NCBI RefSeq assembly: GCF_016801865.2 | Contig: NC_068938.1 | Location: 192,909,538-192,973,537, forward strand | Reading direction: 5' to 3' | From: Culex pipiens pallens | Lineage: Eukaryota > Arthropoda > Insecta > Diptera > Culicidae | DNA length: 64,000 nucleotides | Part shown: one piece after another, positions 30,560-41,849 of the stretch | Layout of the letters: each line of letters begins with the position of its first letter | Numbering within the stretch: the first letter of the stretch is position 1 | Position numbers and translations under genes: made by a program | The notes under the pieces: generated by a model | Seen by the model: only the letters and a program-made list of their open reading frames with translations | What the model was told of the DNA's origin: nothing | Database searches by the model: none

Positions 30560-31010
30560 TTTTTTCGAATTATCCATTAAACTGAACGAGTTGAATAAAT
30601 ACGACAAATGCTGAGAAAAATCGAGTTGAGCAACGAATTACATTGCAATTATGAAAAATACTTTTTTGCAATTCCGTCGTGAAACTACTTACTTTTCCTG
30701 TCATAAATGAACGACGAAATAGCCTACTTTTCTGTACCAAAAAAAAAAACAGAATTGAATAGCAACACTTTTCAGCACTTGTTTCGAAAAGTAACACTTT
30801 TCAACATTTTTTTGATTTAAACGATTTATTGGCAAAATACATAAAAATTTCACTCAATGGGTGTTTTTCGGAATTGCAAAAAATGTTGTATGGAACTCGT
30901 TGCAAAACTTGATTTTTTTTCAGCACTCGTCGTACTCGGTGAACCTCGTTGGATAAATGTACGACTCGTGCTGAAAACATCCTCTTATTGCAACTTGTTT
31001 AATAAACTAC
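30560..31010. repeat. Dispersed repeat with inverted GTACGACTCG-type blocks
   Basis: GTCGTACTCGGTGAACCTCG and ATGTACGACTCGTGCTGAAA at 30927-30976 are partly inverted relative to each other and to AACGAGTTGAATAAATACGA at 30584. This looks like a worn foldback element without clear ends. No gene. Confidence 0.4.
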
Positions 31011-31219
31011 TATTTCAGTAAAACTTTTATTTTTATGCCTTAGAATAACCAAAACATTCAAAACAGTGCCTAAAATTATTACTTTTCGTTTCTTTTCATC
31101 ACTCAAATGAGAGCCATAATGAGCTTTTCAGCACTGATAATTTTGGTTACTATAAGAAGGCCGTTTAGTTACTAAAGAATGACAGGAAAAGGGAGTGTTT
31201 TCAAAGCGGATTTTAAAAT

Positions 31220-31515
31220 ATACTTTAACGTGAAACCCCGATCCCGCTCGTGTGGAACAATCGGACCGCGCACTAAACTCACAATCTAGAGGTTGCTGGT
31301 TCGAATCCCGCGGCGGGCGCTCTAAAATTCTTTGTGTAAATATGCGTATCCGGCGCCGTCGATTTGTGCCGTACTCAAACACTTAGGAGCCCAAGCGGCG
31401 AAGTCCTTGTAGTGAAAAGAAAGACACTAGTGGTTGGTACTAGCAGTGGTGGCTGACAGCTATAAAGTCAACTTCGTTTACGTGAAACGAGGCCCCAGAT
31501 CTAGGACAACTTCTG
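31220..31515 (+). mobile_element. tRNA-related SINE
   Basis: A B-box GGTTCGAATCCCGC (about 31299) follows a tRNA-like 5' half (CCCGATCCCGCTCGTGTGG...). The GC-rich body includes GGCGCCGTCGATTTGTGCCG and GAGCCCAAGCGGCGAAGTCC. Boundaries are not fixed by a clear duplication. It lies just left of the TIR element. Confidence 0.65.
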
Positions 31516-31532
31516 TTCAACATGAATTAACA

Positions 31533-31957
31533 CTACACCCAAAACTGGCAGCGCTAGTCTGAGAGAATGATGGTCTCGAGTCGAGAGAATAGTGGTACCA
31601 TTCACGGACGCAGAGAACACAGCTCGAGATGGGCGATAGAACTATTCTCTCGAGGTTCATTTGCAAAAAAAGTTCATCCGTCAAACAAAAAACCAAAAGT
31701 GTCGACAACGGGAATCGAACCAGAGACCTTTGACAAACCAATCCAATGACTTAGCTGCCTCGGCCACTATAGCTTGGTGACCAAGGAGAAGTCAGAAGTC
31801 GATGTATGACACTTGTTGGAGATTTATTGATTCAACTAACGAATGAACTCATTTGTTATGATGGTGTGAGTTGGTACCATTATTCTATCGATTTTGGCAC
31901 TGAGCCCTCAATAAATTTTGAGAGAACGATTATCTCGACTGTGAATTTTGGGTGTAG
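31533..31957. mobile_element. TIR element with internal tRNA-like sequence, copy 2
   Basis: Bounded by CTACACCCAAAA and TTTTGGGTGTAG, with a possible AACA duplication (31529-31532 and 31958-31961). It differs from 8979-9403 at only a few positions. The minus-strand tRNA-like segment with A-box TGGCCGAGGCAGCTAAG and B-box GGTTCGATTCC is present in both copies, so it was part of the element before it spread. Confidence 0.9.
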
Positions 31958-31961
31958 AACA

Positions 31962-34540
31962 CTAAAAATTTTTGCTACCGACCTATTAATCGTATGCAAA
32001 TAACAGAATTTCGCATGTTTCTTTATTTTCCATTAAATAAAAAAAAACACGAACGATTCCCAAATTTATGTCACGCAACATCCAATGCCACTCAACATCA
32101 AAAATATTAGCCACTGTCATCCTCTGGCAACCATGTTCAATTAAGGGCCTTTGATGGGAAATCCCACACGCGATAGAATGCCGCGTACGTACATGTGCGC
32201 TGAAGATTCCAATTAATTTTCAGCTCATTGCGCTGGCACGCACAGAGAGTGAGCTCCAAACAAGAACATCCCAAAGCCCAGCGCGGTCCATCTTCCCTAA
32301 TTAACCACCAGCTCTGGAGGGCGTTTCTCCGTTTCGCGCCACACCAAATTGATCACTCAATAAATTACTGACCAGTTTGGCCGCGCGGTCTGGCCATCTC
32401 ACACTTCTTCAGCGTGGTTGAGCCGCTAGTTTGGTTCGTTGGTTGGTAACAGGCGCAGCAAATTCCCCCAAAGCCATCATCTTCATCAACGCGCGCGGCT
32501 GACCTCAGAGTGCTTCCTGGTCCTGCTGGAAGGTTCATGACGAATGTCGGATGCTTCGTCACTACGGCGTGGTTCTAGGCCCCGAAGATCTTCTCCGTGA
32601 GCACCTTGATGCGTGTGTGTAGGTCGTGGGGCTACGCTACATTCTGATAAATCATGTTCACGCAAAGTCAGAACAAATTACCCATCACCCGGAGGCTGCC
32701 GGGATGCTTCATCAGTTGCCACCTTCGGAATACGTTATGCCTGCAGGCTGTTGAACAATGTTGCCATTCTCAAGATTTCTGAATTGATATTGACGAAAAA
32801 TTTGTTTCAAAATATTTCATTACAATAAGTAAGTGAATGATTTAAGTAAACTTTCTTAAACATTTTTCTGCAATCAAATTTAAATAAATAAATAATATTA
32901 ACTTGAACCTTGGTAATCTTGGCCACCCTGCCGTCCTGTACTCCCAAACACGCGTCATGCTCTGTCGTACTCATTATTCAACAACTTTTCCTACTGACCT
33001 TGCCTACATCCCAGTTCTCCCAACTAAGACCTCGCACTCCCCATTTCCCCAAACGGAAATTTCAACACCCATCATCATCACCTTGTCCCGTCCCCCCGAG
33101 AGATCCCAAGGAGAATGACGTCTTTTTTGCTTACCTCAGCCCATACGTGAATTAAAGTTCTATTTTTTTCTGACTTCTCATCGAAATAAATGAAAAGCAA
33201 TTTTCTTCTTCGCACCTCCGGGACGACGATGACTAGGCCGACGACAGGTTGGTAGGGCCTATCTTTGCTCCCGGATAGTCGTCCGTTGGGGTCGTGGCGC
33301 CACTCTGGAACCGTCGGGGGTCAGACCACCGCCCTTTGAGTAACTGACTTGTGGTGGACAAACCTCCTCTTCACACCAGCCAATTTAGCTCCCCCCCCCC
33401 CCTTGGGGTGGGGAATGATGACTTTGAAAATGATGAAGCTACTTTCGTGCCGGGGAATCGATTGCTATCTGGGGTGTTGGGAAACTGAGACGTTGGGGAG
33501 TTTAAGGAACTTCAAGAGGCAAAAAAGTTTGAATTTGAACAGTTGACAAATGTAAACGTGAAAGTTTGTTCAAACTAGGAAACATTTTATTTATTTCTTC
33601 TGAAACTTTTTAGCTTTTTTCCACTGTTGAGCGATTCCACGTCAAACCAGCAGGATCTAGATTAAAAGTGCTCCATTTTGGCTGAAATTTTTTAAGGCCA
33701 AAATATTTAGACTTTTATTTTGAAAATTAGGATGGTGCTATCCCAAATATGGTGGTCCAAAAAATGTCTTTTTTTGACGATTTTCGCTGCAATTTTTTTT
33801 TCTTCAAAATATCATATCTCTGGAACTGCTGAACCAATTATTAACTCACCACATTGAAAAATAATGGCGATAAGTTGGAATTCTAATAAAAAATACTTAA
33901 AAGTTCAAAAAACAAATCTGATTTCATCTACAGATCGAATGAAAGCTTTGTTTGCTGATTTGAAGGTCTCGGGACCAAAGAGCTCATAGCTGGAAATATG
34001 TCCTTTATGATTTTTCAGGATGTTTTACGTAAAATATAAAAAATTTCTTACAAAAAAAGAATCTTATCATTATACGTCTTTTACTAGTCTGAAGTCCCAA
34101 ATTGAAATTTCGTGAAAAAGATTAAATAGACTTTACTTGATAAATACAAAGTTCATTATTCACCGTTATAAATTGTATTGACCGATTCTTAGCACTTGTT
34201 TACCAAGCAGTCATTTTTTCAAGTTGAACTTTGGATGGTTCTAATAATTTTCCATGTTTTCCAACTATTTGAACTACACAAAAAAAATATTTCCACTCCA
34301 AAGTTCCTATTCTAAACATATCTGTGAGCAGAAGTTGTAAAGTGTATAAACGCTGGAAACTTTTAATTTTCCCAACTTTTTTAAATAATTGCTCAAATTA
34401 ATGGATGGAATGCAGATATTTAATCATTCTAAACGGAATTTTATGGTAAAATGACTCTTTTATAAGCCCTCTTATTGACAAAAGCAGATTCTGTAGGAAT
34501 AAAATTATACAGGACATTTAAAAAGGGGGTATATGGCAGC
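31962..34540. other. Spacer, partly GC-balanced, no supported gene
   Basis: 32080-33550 is GC-richer than the surroundings and free of recognised repeats, with a poly-C run at 33391-33403. Frames of 65-81 codons exist on both strands without start context or splice signals. 33640-34520 is AT-rich and resembles the foldback families elsewhere (for example AAAATATCATATCTCTGGAA). Confidence 0.35.
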
Positions 34541-34626
34541 GTTGTCCCGTCACGAAAAATTACAATTGTTTAGTTTGCGATGGTTTGTGAAATCGGATTT
34601 GCATCATATTTTGGATTCTCTTCGTA

Positions 34627-34841
34627 CCGTAAACTGGGGTCAATCGGGACACATGGGGCGAATTGGGACAGCAGTTTTAACCATGTTGTAGCACAATATT
34701 TTGATTTTTTTTATTAGTTTCGGTTAGAACAGACTCAGGCCAACAAAATGTGTACATCCATTTCCAAATTTAAAAGCTTTAAGTGCTCTAAAAACTGCTG
34801 TCCCTATTCAGACTGTAGTCCCGATTCACCCCAGATTACGG
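34627..34841. mobile_element. TA-flanked MITE, 215 bp, CCGTAA..CTGGGGT termini
   Basis: The left end CCGTAAACTGGGGTCAATCGGGAC pairs with the right end GTCCCGATTCACCCCAGATTACGG over 24 bp with two mismatches. TA dinucleotides flank both ends (34625-34626 and 34842-34843), as for Tc1/mariner-type insertions. Non-coding; inserted into the 14-mer cluster. Confidence 0.85.
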
Positions 34842-35359
34842 TACTCGAAAAACCCTTTAAAATGCTTATTAGAAATCGAAAATTGGTCAAAAGGAATTAG
34901 AGTTACGACTGACGCAAGTTTGCGTTGTCCCGTCACGCCAATTTTTTGGTCAAGGCACGAATTCAAAAAAGGTGCTCTTTTTCCGTGTCTAGAAGCAAAT
35001 CGTGTAACAGGTCAGTTTTTGATCGATCTAGACTAAATCGACCCTCCAGAAACCAAATTTGCCTGTTGATTTTCCTAAATCTCAAAGGGAAGCGAGATAT
35101 TCAAGATGGCATCTAATATGGCGACTTAATGGAAAACCACTATAAAAGGATTTTTAAGTTTAATCAACTAGTCAAATTTAACTAATTTGTGATCGCTGAA
35201 CTCGGATACGACCTCTTGAATACTTCAAAGTATTCGGGAAATGTGAAGTTCAAGATAGCGGCCAAGATGGCGAACCAGGTCAAAAACAGGTCAAATTTAA
35301 TTAATTTGGGGATGCTGAACTCGAATATAAGCCTTAGAATATTCTAAAGTCATAAGAAC

Positions 35360-35408
35360 AGTCTGTGCGGCATAATGCCGAATACGGTGCCAAATAAATT
35401 CAATTCAA
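35360..35408 (+). mobile_element. Short retroelement 3' tail, (AATTC)n
   Basis: GGTGCCAAATAAATTCAATTCAA ends a segment of about 45 bp beginning near GTCTGTGCGGCATAATGCC. The tail and AATAAA fit a strongly truncated retroelement end. No duplication was confirmed. Confidence 0.4.
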
Positions 35409-35830
35409 TTTTCTAGCTTCGCCATATTGGCCGCCATCTTGGATTGCACATTCCCTGAGTATTTTGGAGTATTCTATGGCTCATATTCAAGTTCAGCGAC
35501 CCCAAATTAATTAAATTTGACCCGTTGATTGCCTGTTATACATCTGAAAAAAGAATCCAATTTTCTAGCTTCGCCATATTGGCCGCCATCTTGGATTGTA
35601 CATTCCCTGAGTATTTTGGAATATTCTATGGCTCATATTCGAGTTCAGCAACCCTTAGTTTAATTTGATCTGTTCATTTCCGGTTGCATTTCTTTATAAA
35701 ATATCGAATATTCTAGCACCGCCATATTGGCCGCCATCTTGGATTGCACATTCCCTGAATACTTTGAAGTATTCTAGGAGTCATATTCTAGCTCAGCGAC
35801 CCCAAATTAGTTAAAGTTGACTTGTCAGTA
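35409..35830. repeat. Three tandem units of about 150 bp plus inverted copies
   Basis: TTCTAGC..CGCCATATTGG starts recur at 35409, 35561 and 35709 (spacing 152 and 148 bp). Each continues GCCGCCATCTTGGATTG and CATTCCCTGA. Inverted relatives lie at about 35195-35350 (GCGGCCAAGATGGCG, GGGATGCTGAACTCG), making a foldback around the short tail at 35360-35408. Confidence 0.85.
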
Positions 35831-36280
35831 GAGATTTTCACAATTGCTTCATTTCGTGACGGGACAACGCGAGCAAAACCCTCTTTTGCAAAATATCTGC
35901 GTTGTCCCGTCACGAAAAGAAGTACCTGTCAATTCAACAAAATTTGACCAAATTGGGTGATCCAGGAAGCAAACTCTTTGTTTTTCAATTTAGTAACAAC
36001 TGTAGAAAAAGGTTTTTTCAAAAACTCTCTAGGAGAGCAGAGTTCTTCACTTTTGTGTATAAAAATCAAAATGATCAAATTGTACGATGTTGTCCCGTCA
36101 CGCTACATTTGTATCTCTCTCGACTCAAACTTTGTGTTTTTAAATGTTTGCTGGAGTGAATCTTATTGGAAATTTAATGTACTTTCCAAATTTGTATAAA
36201 TATTGGTACCTTTTCCCACAGATTTTAAAGTTATCAGCAAAAAACTGAAAACAAATGCGTACAAACGTTGTCCCGTCACG

Positions 36281-37790
36281 AAAGAATCGGTCTATTATAA
36301 ATAGTTTAAACTCAAGTTTACCAGTTTTTCAATGAAAATAATAATTTTAGACAGTTGGTTTCTTGTCTAAGGTAGAATTGGAAAAAATAGCTTTATTTTT
36401 TATAAACATGCGTTTTTGTTTAACAAAATTATTGCAATTGGCTTTGGTCAACAACTTAACAATGTTATTTTGCCAAGAATCAATTCTTCAATCAATCATA
36501 AATATAACCAAAATCGATACTTTGACACTATGGCTCTATTCTGAGGGTAGATTCAGATTCAAAATTTCATGGAAAAACATATAGCTAGACCATTTTTGAA
36601 TTTCGTTAGGGTGGTTCCATACACTTTTCTCTTGAAAATTTTATATTTTCAAATGAAGATATCTCGAAAAACACTCCTGAGATTTTTCAGCGTTTGTAGT
36701 GCGAGATCTCCTCTTTCGAATGCAACCTGGCACTAAAAATTTAGCTTGCGCATTTTCGAGATATTTAAGTTTTAAATTTTCATCTTTTTAGCTTAAATGC
36801 CTGCAACTATTGACCCTTAAGTCCAAATTGACTTGTCAAAAAATAAAAATGATTTGCTGCATTGGTGACTTCGACAAAGTTGCTCAGATTGGCAAGCCCA
36901 TTAACATTCTAGAAGACAAGAAATCCCAAAAATATCACTGAAAAGTTAGATTTTCAAAATTCCCTAATCGTGAACGATTTTAATTTTCATCGAAACCAAA
37001 GTTGCTCCTTTTTATTTGCGACAACTCTTCAGAAGACACCAAATAATTTTGTGATCTGGACCACTGTGCTTTGGGAAGAAAAACTCATGGATTTTATTTT
37101 ATTTTATTAATGATCAGATTTGTTTCATGTTCATGAAACACTTTCTAAATTCATGTCAAAATTAGTAGGTATTCAGTATTTTTTTTATATTCCAGACCAA
37201 CTATAAATGTACTTGTTGGTCATTTTGAAGCTAATAATTTGCTTTTAATTATCTAGCATAAAATGAAAAGATAAAAAAATGTAAAAAGTGACTTTTAAAA
37301 TATCAAATCCAAAAACACGGCAAATGGTAATAATTGAAGGTTGTAGAATAGGCATAATATTATCAGAAGAAAAAATATAGTTAAAATTAAGCATACCATT
37401 AAAAACTATTTAAATAAAAAAAACCCGATTTAATCCCACCTGGGGATTAGATTAAATAGAGCTTTTCTTACAAAAGGAAGAAAACGGCAGATGATTTTTT
37501 TTTTCAAAACAATAGCAATATAAAGAATGGCCCATTCATTAATCAATTCAAAACTCAACATGATTTTTTCATATAACTGAAAATCGCTGGTTTTTGTCCC
37601 ATTTGCCATGGCCGGGTGTTATCTATGCTCGCACAAAAGCATTTTCGATTTTTAAAATCAGAACAAATTATTTTTGAGGCAGAGAATTAGCTCACAATTT
37701 GCGATGTTCGTAATGTTTTCTGCTTATCGCTAAATTGTTCGTATTCTCTGAGTGTATCAAGAATTAACGAGAAAACAAAATAATTCCGTC
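36281..37790. other. AT-rich spacer with diffuse repeat phrases
   Basis: 36600-37060 contains GATATCTCGAAAAACACTCC-type phrases seen in the AT-rich foldback families. A 9-bp inverted pair, TTTAATCCC and GGGGATTAGATTAAA, lies at 37430-37456. No gene seen. Confidence 0.35.
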
Positions 37791-37805
37791 GTGCTCCAGA
37801 GCGTT
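37791..37805 (+). repeat. 15-bp target-site duplication, left copy
   Basis: GTGCTCCAGAGCGTT is repeated exactly at 37887-37901. Confidence 0.9.
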
Positions 37806-37886
37806 TTTTTTTTTTTCATAAAATTATTTTTATTAGGTCCTTTTCGGTACTGGGACCTGGTTAGGACCGAGTCGGCTTTTGTATAG
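37806..37886 (-). mobile_element. 81-bp 5'-truncated LINE 3' end with poly(A) tail
   Basis: Read on the minus strand: CCGACTCGGTCCTAACCAGG, an AATAAAA polyadenylation hexamer, then an A-tail at the 37806 side. Exact 15-bp duplications flank it. It fits a Jockey-type non-LTR element (inference from tail style only). Confidence 0.88.
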
Positions 37887-37901
37887 GTGCTCCAGAGCGT
37901 T

Positions 37902-39273
37902 AGTGTTGTAACAAAATGACTGGCAGAAAGTGTTTCCACACCCGAGAAATTGCCGTGTTGTAAACGATGTAACGGTAAAGCCGTTTAAATGTTCTTGAAA
38001 GCTTTGAAACGCCTACTGGAATTCACTAATCTGACATTTAGGCGTTAGGCAAAATTATGAGCTTTTAAAGCAAGCCAAAAAATAATGTAGTATGCATTTA
38101 GGCGTTTTTGGGTTTGGGAAGCATACTGCGACTGAGCGCTCGGTGAAACTTCACTACGACAAACGCAAACCGAGTGAATCACCTTGGCTCATAGGCTCGT
38201 ACTGAAGCTAGAAAACCAAACCCGCGATGATTCGTTCGCTCAGAGATCGATCAGAGAATGAGCAAGAAAAAAAAAAGAGCAACAGAATGAGCATAGAGCT
38301 ATCTACGTGCGCATGTATTGCGTGTACGTACACGATGGATTTTTAGGTTGAAATTTGTGGTCGCCAGCAAAAACAAATGGTAAGCTAGTGTGCGTGAGAT
38401 CGGGCTTAGATAACTCTATGGGGCTTCAGAACGGATAGCTGCTTGCGTCGTGTTTGCGTTCACTGAAGCTTAGCATAGATAATCATGATAGGCGATGTGT
38501 TATGAACGAGCCATCGATAGGGCAACTTGTACAAAAAGGGAGTAATCTAGTATCAAAACTCTATACGCGCCAGCATTACTCGCGTCTGCATGTGAAGCTC
38601 AACTTGACTTGTCGACGGGGCGACGAAAATCGATGATTTTTTGCAGATTTTTCGAATGAATATTTCTCGAGAAACGATTTGAGAACGAAGCTTGATTTGG
38701 AGTCGGAGCCAAAAGCAAACCCTATACCTTTCTTCAGTAAGAAAGGCAAAAATGGAAATTTTCTAAAATCTGAACGGTAAATCTGAATGAGGTCAAATTT
38801 GTTTCAGATCCTCGATAATGGTCTAGATTATGATATGGAGAAAACAATTAGATAAAATGTCAAAGGAATAGTTTTGGCATTTGGTGAAAATTGGCTTTTA
38901 CCTTTTTTAGGGGTTTTTTCCCCTCACAGTGAATTAGTCCACAAGTTGTAAATCATGAACCACATTACCGACATGGATGAAAATTTGGGAGGATGTAGGG
39001 CTCGAAAAATGCAATTTTTTGGAAATATAAACGATAAATTCAAATTTGGTATGGAACTGGTTCAGATTCAGAACATCCCTTTTCAAATGCGCCCAAGAGA
39101 GCTTAAATCCATAATGTGGGTTCTGAGAAACCCCCTACCACAAAATTAAGCACTTTTTTACCACACACGGACGTCACGCGTGCTCTACAGTAAATTGAGC
39201 GCCAAAATTCGGATATTGGAGATAGACCAATTCTGTCATTGTCAAACTATCGGGCGCCGAAAATAGATCGCCC
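37902..39273. other. Spacer, no supported gene
   Basis: 38100-38640 is GC-balanced with recurring GCATAGA/TCTATG-type words. 38760-39170 is AT-rich. The 119-bp repeat at 38633-38751 is listed separately. Confidence 0.35.
38633..38751 (+). repeat. 119-bp direct repeat, copy 1
   Basis: It matches 39274-39392 with only two differences (GAGAAACG versus GAGGAACG, and CTTCAG versus CTTTAG). It ends in CTTTCTTCAGTAAGAAAGGC, a terminus resembling the GCCTTCCTCACT-type ends of the 4.5-kb element. Confidence 0.95.
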
Positions 39274-39392
39274 ATGATTTTTTGCAGATTTTTCGAATGA
39301 ATATTTCTCGAGGAACGATTTGAGAACGAAGCTTGATTTGGAGTCGGAGCCAAAAGCAAACCCTATACCTTTCTTTAGTAAGAAAGGCAAAA
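39274..39392 (+). repeat. 119-bp direct repeat, copy 2
   Basis: Second copy of 38633-38751, 641 bp downstream in the same orientation. Either one segment was duplicated or two copies of one MITE end inserted. The terminal TTTCTTTAGTAAGAAA is itself a small palindrome. Confidence 0.95.
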
Positions 39393-41840
39393 CAAAACAA
39401 AAGTTTCTAAAGAAAACTTTGAACATTAGAACGTTGATAATTCGTAAAGTTTAAAACGTTTTAAAACATTTCCAATAAGATCGAATACGAAAATAAAAAA
39501 ATTGATGTTGCACAAAATATTCATGATTTTTATGTTTTTTTTTTTTTCGAACACATTTCCATTTTATGGTTTTTTTTTTCATACCCTCCTTCTTTATATT
39601 TTTTCAAAATATTTCGGTAGGATTATGCGATGAAATTTATGTTTAGGATAAATTGTTTTGACCAATAAAAGTTTTCTTCTTGGAAATTAAATAAATGTTT
39701 TTTTTCAGTATTTTTCGGATCTTTTTGAAATGGTAAAATTTGGTCAAAATAACTCGAAAAATTCTAAAATTTCGACGATTTTTTATACATTTTTTAAATT
39801 TGTGTTTAATTATTTAACATTAGATGTATGATTGACCATCTTAAAACAAAACATTTGGTGCAGCCACACCTTTTGACCATCACTGGTTCCTAAAACTAAA
39901 ATCAAACCTTAAAAACTCCGTACATGACCATTTTTTCATTCTTCCGTATTTCTTGAAATATCAAAAATTGACATACGATGAGATAGCATGATAACGTAGA
40001 TATATTTTAACAAATGTATTCATCTTTCGCAACAGAAAATGTATTCTGACTACATTTCCAAAAGAAAATTAAATTTGTAATTTAACAGTATTTTACCAAC
40101 AACAAAATAAAATATTTAGAAATGGCAACAAGATAAGGAAAGCATTGCTTATTTTACATGACCAAGAACGATATCTTACTCGAAATCGCACCCTAGATAT
40201 AATAAATTATCACTGGAACGTGTCCGTATAAGTTTTGGTGTAATAAATTCATTACTTCTCCGCAGCAGGGAACACTTTCAAAGTCGTGCTAATCGCTTAC
40301 TTCGCCATTAACCACCCACGCAGGAAGCTCCTCCTAGAAAACCTGCCGGTCATTAAAAGTTGTCATCTGCAAAGTCGAAGCCAAAACACCACGGACGCAC
40401 GACTCACGCAGCTAATAAACAGTTTTATAATCCCAACAATTTCCAACTTTCTCAACTCAAAGGCTGCATGCCGAAATTACCCTCTATTATTATTCATTCA
40501 TCTTCCGGGGGATGACTTTGTCGTCCTTGGGAACCACAAGGATACCAATTAACACAAGTTTTCGAATCGTTTGCCTGTTTTATTGCTTCGTCCCCAAACA
40601 CAGTGAAGTCAGGAAATAAAGGACAACATTCCAGCAAGAACCGAAAAATCAACGCTCCAAAGGTGTGTAATGAACGCCGATGTCCTTGCCATCACCAGGC
40701 AGCATCCTCGTCCTTCTTTTTTATGTGTTTCCCGAGCGCTGCTATCCTGCCGAGTTTTAATGATTAGAAAGTATGCTAATAATGGTTATTGCCCTGGAAA
40801 GCGTGTCACCTCGTTGGAATATTTTCATGTGTCCTTTTTATGCTCGGGACGAGGATCTCGAAAAAAAAATGACGAGAATGTGTCGTACACACCTTTTACC
40901 CCCTTTACCATCTAATGGCGAGATTGAGAGAAAGAGAGAGAGAGAAGGTGGGAGATAATTAAGCCATAAAAATTTAAAAACTTTACGATTTCACACTTGA
41001 CTTTGTCTCCGACAGCAGCAGCAGCTTTGGCTTTTGATGTGTGCCAGGATATTAGCCGGGGCTGAAAGCGTCAAGGACTTTTTTCATCTCTCTTCGAGGT
41101 GGGTTTGGAATTTTCCAACACTTTTTTTCCCTCTCTATTGTAGTTTTCACGTTTCACCTGTGTGGTGATGGCAATGAGCTTTGAAAAGCATTTTATGTGA
41201 CATGGTGGTTGCTGAAATCATAATTGATATTTTAAATATTATTTCAACATTTTTGATAAGTTAATTTTTTTGAAAATAAAAGTGGATTCTCTATTACTTA
41301 AATTTTACTTTTGGAGAATTTTAATTTAGTATGTATTTTTTATATTTGGAAGAGACTTTTTCCTTGCCTTCTTTAGGTCAAAAGAAGCCATTTTGCATCA
41401 TATGTTGTTCCATACAAGCCTTCAAAATTTTTTTTTTGCTGGCTGCTAATGCAAAACGGTCATATTAATATTCAAAAATTTGTATCTTGAAAAGGGTCAT
41501 CCTGACTGATTTGATATCTTCAGCATAATAAAGGTTATAAATAGGACTTTGAAGAAAAAAAAAACCTTTTTTTCAACTTTTTTTTATTTTTTTAATTTAT
41601 TGCGTTCTAAAAAAAGCAGACTTGGCTCATGAGATTAGAATTGTTCAAAATCTAGTAACAGAGTCATTATAAATTTTGGAAAATGTTTACACAATTTTCA
41701 AATATAAATTTGAGGTGCAAAAACAAATTCACAACAGAAAACTTCATTTTTTTCGCTGGTACATAAATTTTCAAGACAAAGGCTGTTAAGGTGATTCTGC
41801 AACAACAGTCATGCCCCGGTTTTACACGGCTGTGTTTTGC
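39393..41840. other. Spacer, no supported gene
   Basis: AT-rich DNA surrounds a GC-balanced island at 40260-41170, with a GAGA run at 40927-40947. Frames of 81-88 codons in the island have no start context or codon bias. 41380-41560 shares the dispersed 'TCCATACAAG ... TTTGATATCTTCAGC' pattern with 1880-2010 and 47430-47540. Confidence 0.35.
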
Positions 41841-41849
41841 AATTGTAAT

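Larger units (their letters stand above)
34541..36280. repeat. Repeat cluster defined by a recurring GTTGTCCCGTCACG 14-mer
   Basis: GTTGTCCCGTCACG occurs at 34541, 34924, 35901, 36089 and 36267 on plus and at 35855-35868 on minus. Between them lie inverted and tandem copies of a segment containing GCCATATTGGCCGCCATCTT. The first and last 14-mers may mark the ends of one element of about 1.74 kb. No coding frame. A TA-flanked MITE is nested at 34627-34841. Confidence 0.7.

Noticed and set aside
32365..32562. 65-codon minus-strand frame with a Cys pair
   Set aside because: Open and GC-balanced, but no ATG context, splice sites or recognisable domain.
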